Positions 57,064 through 64,000 of a stretch of 64,000 nucleotides of DNA are shown here, in pieces. The notes below the pieces were generated by a model that searched no databases, was not told where the DNA came from, and worked only from the letters and a program-made list of their open reading frames with translations. The number at the start of each line of letters is the position of its first letter. The first letter of the stretch is position 1. Where the stretch lies: positions 28,631,681 to 28,695,680 of the forward strand of contig NC_135552.1 of NCBI RefSeq assembly GCF_964340395.1, read 5' to 3'. The position numbers and the translations under genes are program-made. This stretch comes from Glandiceps talaboti. Its lineage: Eukaryota > Hemichordata > Enteropneusta > Spengelidae.

Positions 57064-57760
57064 CGTCGTACCACTTTAGACAACATTTCCTGACGAGAAA
57101 CTATTTTTTTCCTTTTTAGTGGCCTACAAAAATATGCCAATAATTTATTAAAACTAAAAACTACATCAATAATATTTTCAGGACAAGTGCGCTTTGGTAT
57201 CGCAAATGCATGTATCAAATTATATTGAATTTGAAGTGTGCATTCTTGAGATATAGCCTAATTACCGAAAACCATTAATTATGTAAATTTCTCGTTCATA
57301 TTCTTGGGATGTTTACCGAAACCTAATCAGTTCTTGTCACTACCCTACAGAACACATGCAATAAATTTCGTTTGAATTGAGCCAGTCGTGGTTTAGAAAA
57401 TGGTGATAAAGTCGCACCACTTTAGACGACATTTCCTGACGAGAAACTATTTATTTCTTTTTTGTGGCCAATCGAAAATATGCCAAAAACTTATTAAAAC
57501 TAAAAGTTACATTAGTAATATTTTCAGGACAGGTGCGCGTTGGTATCGCAAATGTGTGTACCAAGTTATAATGAATTTGAAGCGTGCATTCTTGAGATAT
57601 AGCCTAATTACCGAAAATCATTAATTACCTAAATTGCTCATTAATATTCACGGGATTTTTACCAAAACTTAATAAAGTCTTGCCATTACCCTACGTAATA
57701 CGTCTTCAAAATTTCGTTTGAATTGAGCAAGCCGTTATGGAGAAAACGATGACACAGACA
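57064..57760. repeat. Direct duplication, period about 346 bp
   Basis: A block starting CCACTTTAGAC and AACATTTCCTGACGAGAAAC (57090) recurs at 57436. It runs through AATATTTTCAGGACA and TTCTTGAGATATAGCCTAAT to AATTTCGTTTGAATTGAGC. The copies differ by scattered substitutions. The second ends near ACACAGACAGAACAGACAGA. A dispersed repeat family is likely; class unknown. Confidence 0.85.
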
Positions 57761-57956
57761 GAACAGACAGACACACAGACTTCCACCCATAAATATATCT
57801 CTTCCTTACGGAAGAAAAAATGAAAGAAGAATATGGAATTTCAAACATCAACAATTTAATACCACAAAGGAACACTTTTTGAACATTGTGGATTTGTCTT
57901 TAATCATAATTATCAAAAACTCGTTTTATTCTTAATTCTGGTGTGCCTTTTGCCTG

Positions 57957-58025
57957 TTTCCGTCCGTCCGTCCGTCCGTCCGTCTATCTGTCTGTCTGTC
58001 TGTCTGTCTGTTTGTTTGTTTGTCT
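57957..58025. repeat. (CCGT)n(CTGT)n(TTGT)n microsatellite
   Basis: Adjacent runs of CCGT, CTGT and TTGT units that differ by single-base steps. Confidence 0.95.
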
Positions 58026-58302
58026 GGGATAGGGGTTCTTGACAGAATGACATGACTGACAGCAGTTGAGAGATTTATTGCCGGTCTACTAAAAACTATA
58101 AAGTTACACGAAGTTCTTCAGTTTATATACACGAGTGAAGGATCGAGTTTTGGCGAGGAAGGTTTCAGTTACCATGGCGTTCGTCTGATTGGATACTAAT
58201 CTAAAGATATGATTGGCTGCTAACTCTAGAAATCTGGTTAGTTGCATACGACTTTACTCAATTCTGAGGACTGTACTTACTGTCTGTTTGTGTGTCTCTT
58301 TC

Positions 58303-58421
58303 TCTGTCTATTGTCCGTCTCCGTCTCTGTCTCTCTCTCTGTCTCTCTCTGTCTCTGTCTCTGTCTCTGTCTCTGTCTCTGTCTCTCTCTGTCTCTCTCT
58401 CTGTCTCTCTGTCTCTCTCTC

Positions 58422-58471
<50 letters not shown>

Positions 58472-58482
58472 CCCCCCCCCCA
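58303..58482. repeat. (CT)n/(CTGT)n pyrimidine tract
   Basis: About 180 bp of CTCT/CTGT units on the + strand ending in a C14 tract; purine-only on the other strand. Confidence 0.97.
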
Positions 58483-58847
58483 AAGAATACAATATAATGA
58501 TTTCATGTGTAACTGTCAATTTATGTTGAGTCATTTCATGTATGATTTGCTACCAGGATACTTGAACTTTACACTTCGACATCTTTCTTGAGTTCACCTA
58601 TCGACAGACATCTTTTGATCATGTTGAAAGGTTTACTTAGTACATTTGTACGATCGTGTGTGAGCTCTCGATGGTTTGTTAGCACATGCTAGGATACCTA
58701 ACACATCACGTGAGACGGAAACAAGCGGGAGACCTTCGGAACTGGACAGAGGACAGTGCCGTTGATAACTGGTGTCATTTCATATATTTCCTCGACCAAT
58801 AATTAGCATTTTAAAGGTCACTAACATAAAATATAGCGGTAGATTTA

Positions 58848-58893
58848 ATGCTCAAGCTGGCGGACACTCAAGAAGGGGAGTTGTCAAAAACAC
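58848..58893 (+). other. Possible 5'UTR exon end of the acyl-CoA synthetase gene
   Basis: A good donor AAACAC|GTAAGTT at 58893/58894 lies 240 bp before an equally good acceptor CACTTTCTCTGCAG at 59132. The short ORF opened by ATG 58848 would be out of frame with the main ORF after splicing, so it could only be an upstream ORF or untranslated. Confidence 0.35.
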
Positions 58894-59157
58894 GTAAGTT
58901 CTCCCCTCCACTGTCTGTGCTATAATGAACTCCCGTAATCTGCATTGGTCTGTTCACTCACCTAGTCCTGCTTGCAGACGGTGCATGGATCTACGTTACT
59001 GACATGTGAGAACGAAGGGACGACTTACTCCGTATGCCAGCAGGACTATTATAGTTAAAACTTGTAATCATGTTGTACTTATACTTATTCTTCAACATTT
59101 ACTTACGTAGTTGTATTGCACTTTCTCTGCAGAATCAAGACCCATCAAATTAGGAAA

Positions 59158-60825
59158 ATGGCTAACCAGTTGTCTGTTTCACTCACAAATAAACTTTCCA
59201 AAAGCTACTACCATACACCTGGTCCGCGGCCATATCTTGGGAAGACTATCTGTGAGATGTTCGATGTTACAAGTAGCAAACATCCAGATAAACACGCAAT
59301 TGTAGAGTACTCACCGATTGGAGATGTCAAACGAATCACTTTTGCGGAGTTGAAATGTCAAGTTGATGGACTCGTTACAGGTCTGATTCAACTTGGCTTG
59401 AACAAAGGTGAACGACTGGGTATTCTTATTGGTAAACGGTACGAGTACATATTGGCTTGTTTGGCTGCAACGAACAGTGGCATGATAGGTGCTCGGCTAC
59501 ATACCAATCTGAGAGGTGAGCCACTGGCAACTCAAATAAATCTGGTAGCATGCGCCGTTCTGATAGTTGACAACGAAAGATTTGAAGCTATCAGAGAACT
59601 TGTTCCAGAGGTTTCTACTCCACCATATTCACTGCCACGACTACCTAGTGTGAGGTTTATAATAAACATTGATTTATCAGAGTCGATTGGGACATGCCTT
59701 GCACTATCAGAAGTCCTGATTGAAAAGGAATCCTCTCAAATACTTAAACATCGTCAAAGTTGCATTCAGTTAGACGATCCCTGTATGATTTTATTTACAT
59801 CTGGTAGTACTGGGATACCAAAAGGTCCAGTTCATTCCAATCGTTCCATCCTTGAATTTTGTCATGCGTCTACTGACCCACCAGGAAAGAATATTTGCAA
59901 TACACCAATGTACGTGAGTACGTGGGATGTGCACTTCTTTGGTCCAATGGTCTTGACTGGTGATACTTTTGTTATACCCTGCACAGACTATATACCAAAA
60001 GTTCTTGAGATAATGGAAAAGGAACGTTGTACAAAAGTGTTCCTGTATCCGCAAATGGTGAGTGATATGATAGATTTACTAGAGGACGAACGACGCGACT
60101 TTTCTGCCATGAAATTAGCACTGGCCGGTGGCAATGTCATACCTTCTGCAGTGCTACAGAAACTTTTATATCTTTTCTCACCCCATGTAGAGAATGGATA
60201 TGGCATGTCAGAAACCTTCCGGATTGCTTGTCATGGACCAAGCGACTCGATCGATGACAAAATGGAAACTGCCGGGCGACCAATGTTTCATGCGGAGGTA
60301 AAAATAGTGGATAACAGCTCGACAATTGTTCCGATCAACACTGCTGGTGAAATATGTGTCCGAAGTCCATATCTTTTCATGTACTACTGGGCAAATGAAG
60401 AAACTACGAGGTCCAAAAAGACCGCATCAGGTTGGTTTCACACTGGAGATGCGGGCGTTATGGATGAGAATGGCCGCATCCGAGTTGTGGGAAGACAAGA
60501 CGATCTCTTCGTTAAAGGAGGTGCATGGAACGTATATCCCGTGGAAATAGAGCGACACTACGTCAACTGTCCTAAAGTGAAGCTAACACAAGTAGTTCCA
60601 GTTGCAGACGACAGAATGGTGAATGAGATATGTCTATGCCTTGTTCTTCATTCTGGTGCAAAATGCACAAAAGAAGAAATCTTGAAAGTTTTAGCCGGAA
60701 AAATAGCAGATTCGTACATACCAAAGTATGTTCTATTCTTCGACTCGTTTCCTACATCCGAGAATGGAAAAATTATCCGCCAGGAAGTGAAAAGAATGGC
60801 AGCTGAAAAATTGGGCATTAAATGA
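59158..60825 (+). CDS. ACSF2: ACSF2-like acyl-CoA synthetase
   Basis: Uninterrupted CDS of 555 codons plus TGA. I start it at ATG 59158 (MANQLSV, context AAAATGG) because the more upstream ATG at 59116 lies in the polypyrimidine tract of an acceptor ending at 59132. The product is an adenylate-forming enzyme that activates a carboxylic acid with ATP and transfers it to CoA. Motifs in order: P-loop TSGSTGIPKG (about 214-223), GYGMSE (about 347), GWFHTGD (about 425-431), GRQDDLFVKGGAWNVYPVEI hinge region, and the catalytic Lys in SENGKIIRQEVK (about 538). GPRPYLGKTI near the N-terminus, DDRMVNEICLCL and IPKYVLFFDSFP point to the ACSF2 medium-chain family. Mammalian ACSF2 is mitochondrial and about 60 residues longer; no clear transit peptide is seen here. 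A lineage-specific paralogue is as likely as the true orthologue. Confidence 0.82.
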   Translation: MANQLSVSLTNKLSKSYYHTPGPRPYLGKTICEMFDVTSSKHPDKHAIVEYSPIGDVKRITFAELKCQVDGLVTGLIQLGLNKGERLGILIGKRYEYILACLAATNSGMIGARLHTNLRGEPLATQINLVACAVLIVDNERFEAIRELVPEVSTPPYSLPRLPSVRFIINIDLSESIGTCLALSEVLIEKESSQILKHRQSCIQLDDPCMILFTSGSTGIPKGPVHSNRSILEFCHASTDPPGKNICNTPMYVSTWDVHFFGPMVLTGDTFVIPCTDYIPKVLEIMEKERCTKVFLYPQMVSDMIDLLEDERRDFSAMKLALAGGNVIPSAVLQKLLYLFSPHVENGYGMSETFRIACHGPSDSIDDKMETAGRPMFHAEVKIVDNSSTIVPINTAGEICVRSPYLFMYYWANEETTRSKKTASGWFHTGDAGVMDENGRIRVVGRQDDLFVKGGAWNVYPVEIERHYVNCPKVKLTQVVPVADDRMVNEICLCLVLHSGAKCTKEEILKVLAGKIADSYIPKYVLFFDSFPTSENGKIIRQEVKRMAAEKLGIK

Positions 60826-62797
60826 CTCGTCATTATTAAGCCTTGGTTGACAAGACATACATGTAATTTTGCATATTATTAGACAAAGTTTTATAATATC
60901 AGATCCCCAACAAGTTTACCTGTCAAGTTGACTTCCACCACTCTTCGGTAAACATTATCCAATAGTCAATAATTGCGCAGTGCCCTTGATTTTTATTTTT
61001 CAAAATTGTTCCCAGTTATATGATTGTATGATACTGTAATGACGTCATCTGCGTTTGGGGAAAGGGGGATTGTATCGCTCCCACAACGGCTGATCTGTCA
61101 GTCTATATGTACTTGAGATGCATAAGTATCCAGGTATGACTTCAGTAAATATGTTTTGGTCATTTGCTGTACATCACTATGATTGGACGACAAGTTCGAA
61201 ACATATTATTAATACTCATGAGTTCTATTTCCATATTTGGCGATCGGGGCTAGTGTACATGATATGATGGCAATGTTGATGTATGACTTTGTAGTTCCAC
61301 TTCCGTTTTCTCACAATGGTATTTATAGTATATCAAAATAACTGAAGTGAAAACCTGGAGACATTTAGCTGAACGAGAAATGACTATAAAATAGGTCAAA
61401 GATCTGATAACAAGTTTCAAACTTAAACTATCGTGCAACTATCAGCTACGCAGCTGTGAAATAAATATTTGTATTCAAATCTCGCGAGCAAAATAGCAAA
61501 AAATCCTTGCTTAATAACCACAAGATACTTTTTATCCAGACACTTATTTAGACAGGTACTGCCGAAACCTAAAGACAGTAACTCCTGCTTAATATGAAAT
61601 AACCAATTCACCTCGTTACCATTTTGTACTCCATCGTACATACATTCATAACAACAATTGACATTCACAAAGCTTTACGGTGGAATTAAATGGTCTATGT
61701 CACAAATTGTACACTACTGGCGTAAATTCAAAACTTTGGAGGATCTTACAAAATGTCAAATTGCCATAGACACGTACGGATATCCTATATTTCAGGGTGT
61801 ACTACAGCCTCAGGGGATTACTCTTTCAACAAATCTTATCCTAATTTATTCATACGTTGTGGGCGCTGTCTAGTCTCCCTTTCCCAAAAGGGCAGATTAG
61901 ACAGGCTAAGCCCAGACATTTTTACTTTCCAATCACTTGACTTGACTTGATGTGACAATTTAGAATATTGTAGTTCAAACTCATGTAGTTGGAAACAAGT
62001 ACAAAATAACCAGTAAAAATCAATATATGCTAAATTAACTCATTCGACTCATGACTTAACTCTTCATTCGACTCAACTCAACTAGACTCGACTTACGTGA
62101 ACTTACTTACCTGGCCTTGACCTTGACCTACCTTTACTTGAATTTACTTGCGCTTGCCTTACCTTTAGTTGACTCTTGACTTGACCTGACCTGACAATTT
62201 AGAGGGTGGGCAAGGAGTATTTTCGTACTTCATATTATCGGGTCATTTCATTTTTCGTTATTTGTAAAAACGTTGCAATATAGTCCGTAAAATAGTAATT
62301 CAGTGGTAGGCGTACTGCGTAATGAACTGTTTATTTTGATACAAATGTATTGACAATCTATAACATCGACATATTGCAGTCTAACTCGGGGTATTCAACT
62401 TAATGTATCTATAAACTTGTTTTACTCACGGTTGCTGAACTGTTCAGTGACGACGATGAATACTGCAACAAAAATGTTCATTTGGCAAGTGCCAGGTCCG
62501 AGTATTTTCAGTCAAAGTTTAAAGTTAATATTGTCCAAGAGTAGTGCACACAGTTCACTCTAGTTCAAATTCATTTACAAGTTCAAAACTGGCAAATATA
62601 GTCCAGGAATTAAAACTTTTTTTCACTTCAATTCCTGTCCCGATAAAATGTCCGTTCTTAGAGTACCTGGCCCTGGCAGACTTGTGTTACATTTCATACT
62701 TCAATTCCAGTCCGGATAAAATGTCCGTTCTAAGAGTACCTGGCCCTGGCAGACTTGGAAACCTTAACCACCTGTTAGTGTACGCTGTGCCCAAATC
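60826..62797. other. Intergenic DNA 3' of the acyl-CoA synthetase
   Basis: No convincing gene. Contains a CTTGACTTGAC-rich stretch (61930-62200) and a 70-bp direct duplication at about 62632-62760 (GATAAAATGTCCGTTCT then AGAGTACCTGGCCCTGGCAG). Confidence 0.45.
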
Positions 62798-62987
62798 CAA
62801 TCTGTTTATATGTATTATATGTACAGAACGCGTTTTCTTTTTTGCTGTTCAATGCTCTGTCGTTTGTTTTTTTGTGAGCGCTCGTTACATACGAGAGCTC
62901 ACGAAAAAACAAACGACAGTAAACGTAACAACAAAAAAGAAACGCCCTCTGCACACCTCGTCGGATTTTAATTAATCAGACTAATTG
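62798..62987. mobile_element. Diverged fold-back element, possible fourth MITE copy
   Basis: Starts CAATCTG and ends TTAATCAGACTAATTG, matching the termini of the CAATCTGATT family only loosely. The centre is a long hairpin (CTGTCGTTTGTTTTTTTGTG and complement). Flanks GCCCAAATC and GCCCAATCC suggest a 9-bp duplication with two mismatches. Confidence 0.45.
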
Positions 62988-62996
62988 GCCCAATCC

Positions 62997-64000
62997 ATCA
63001 CGACACAGCATGCAAAGTGGAGTTCCAACACCTGTTACCAGTTTGGCTTCAGATAATGAGTATGCGCACTGACAGTGAATATGAATCTGATTGGCAGAAA
63101 CACAGGAGTGAATGTGATTGGAAGAAACGAGTTAAATGAAAAGAAAGAAACTTCAGACTAAACATATATGGCGAGTTCAGGATAAAAATGTTTTGCAATC
63201 CGTCAGCTAAAATGTCCACATCGCTGTGCTGTAACTGTGCTAGGTCTTGTCTACTACGAAAGTGCATACTGGACATGTTTACCTCAAAATCCAGCCAAAT
63301 ATCATTGATCATGTTAATTCTCTAATTTGTATTTATAACGTAAACAACTCAGCCACCTGGTCATGATACTATACTAGTAACTTGATAATTCACTGCCAAC
63401 TATACCTAATTTACATACAAATTAAACCCTCACTAAAAAATTTACATACAACGTACAAGTACAAATGTTTTGTCTTCGGGTCAATCCTAGGTCAAAGACG
63501 TACGTCGAAAATGAATTTCTATCCTGTCCCTAAACCCCATTACTGGGTTCCGTTTTGAAGTCGGCGTACTCTTCAGAACAATTTCAGAACTTAACAAGAC
63601 TAGGGTACTCCTGAATCATTCAATTCAGAAGATGTAGCGAATTAGTTCAATTAAATTAGTGTGTGAACTAATATGATAGACTTTTCATCAGTCCTTTTCA
63701 GGCTTCGGGTGTGGACTGATGTTGACACCAAGCCTGTCTCTCTTACAAACTTACTTTGAAAATAATCGTTACATCCTTATCAACGCCATAGCCTTTACTG
63801 AAGCAGGTGCCGGTATATGTTTGTATTTCCTCCCCTGATGAAGTATGAAGTATACATCTCACGTGTACGGTCGTCTACCTGTCTTTTTGATTCTCGCTTC
63901 TATAAATTGCCAACTGGTTGTCGTAGCCGCTCTGTCACCACCAACCAAGAACAATACTTGTAAATCAGTGACCTTTCCAGAACTCTTAAGGAAAACGAAA
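62997..64000. other. Window end without recognisable genes
   Basis: Only short unconvincing ORFs; no splice-supported coding exon, RNA gene or element end was identified. Confidence 0.4.

Noticed and set aside
57090-57447. CTGACGAGAAAC twice, resembling hammerhead cores
   Set aside because: CTGACGA runs straight into GAAAC with no room for stem II, and no complementary stem I flanks either copy.
58213-58591. Ser/Leu- or Arg/Glu-repeat ORFs
   Set aside because: Products of the CT/CTGT microsatellite in all frames, with no conserved sequence around them.
59116-59157. Upstream ATG as start of the acyl-CoA synthetase
   Set aside because: It lies within CACTTTCTCTGCAG, a typical intron end, so the transcript probably begins its exon at 59133 and the ATG at 59158 is used.
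62544-62975. 143-codon ORF near the window end
   Set aside because: It crosses a direct duplication and the diverged fold-back element; repetitive and without a recognisable protein.

Overview
The window is animal nuclear DNA, not bacterial. Genes are split by short-consensus GT-AG introns, the ATG9 and CNOT9 proteins are clearly metazoan, and the intergenic space is AT-rich with many short transposons, SINEs, microsatellites and minisatellites. I infer an invertebrate deuterostome, most likely amphioxus (Branchiostoma). That rests on the protein similarity and on minisatellites sitting on exon-intron junctions, which I remember being reported for an amphioxus alcohol dehydrogenase gene. The species was not tested.

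Layout: (1) 1-2946, + strand: 3' three exons of an unrecognised single-pass membrane protein, with a miniature transposon in an intron and a decayed tandem repeat running out of its stop codon. (2) 3600-5693: a decayed 2.1-kb inverted-repeat element carrying a broken SAP-like ORF, with two fold-back MITEs nested inside. (3) 5694-9113: no gene seen. (4) 9114-14433, - strand: CNOT9, the armadillo subunit of the CCR4-NOT deadenylase. (5) 16843-17948, - strand: tentative three-exon hypothetical gene. (6) 18-20.6 kb: more CG-rich, promoter-like DNA with a CRE palindrome. (7) 20597-40434, + strand: ATG9, 22 coding exons that join in frame to 833 codons plus stop. (8) 40.4-45.4 kb: 3' flank with tandem repeats and G-tracts. 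(9) 45392-48799 and 51771-55177, - strand: two paralogous C2H2 zinc-finger genes, each with a small 5' exon encoding a shared H/C-rich module and a similar motif just upstream of the ATG. (10) 49-58 kb: fold-back elements, a Penelope-like retroelement fragment with two oppositely oriented hammerhead ribozymes, and long microsatellites. (11) 59158-60825, + strand: an ACSF2-like acyl-CoA synthetase with an uninterrupted coding region. (12) 60.8-64 kb: no convincing gene.

The most unusual signal is a recurring architecture. Tandem repeats have grown exactly over splice junctions of the two housekeeping genes, so that 5' donors or 3' acceptors with adjoining exon sequence are copied 2 to 14 times. 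Six such junctions are visible, two in CNOT9 and four in ATG9. In one CNOT9 array the unit is 72 bp, open and phase-neutral, so each of nine identical-looking donors would give an in-frame protein differing by multiples of 24 residues. In the others the extension runs into a stop at once or soon. All exon joins were read by eye from splice consensus, frame continuity and similarity remembered for the families; nothing was aligned or searched.
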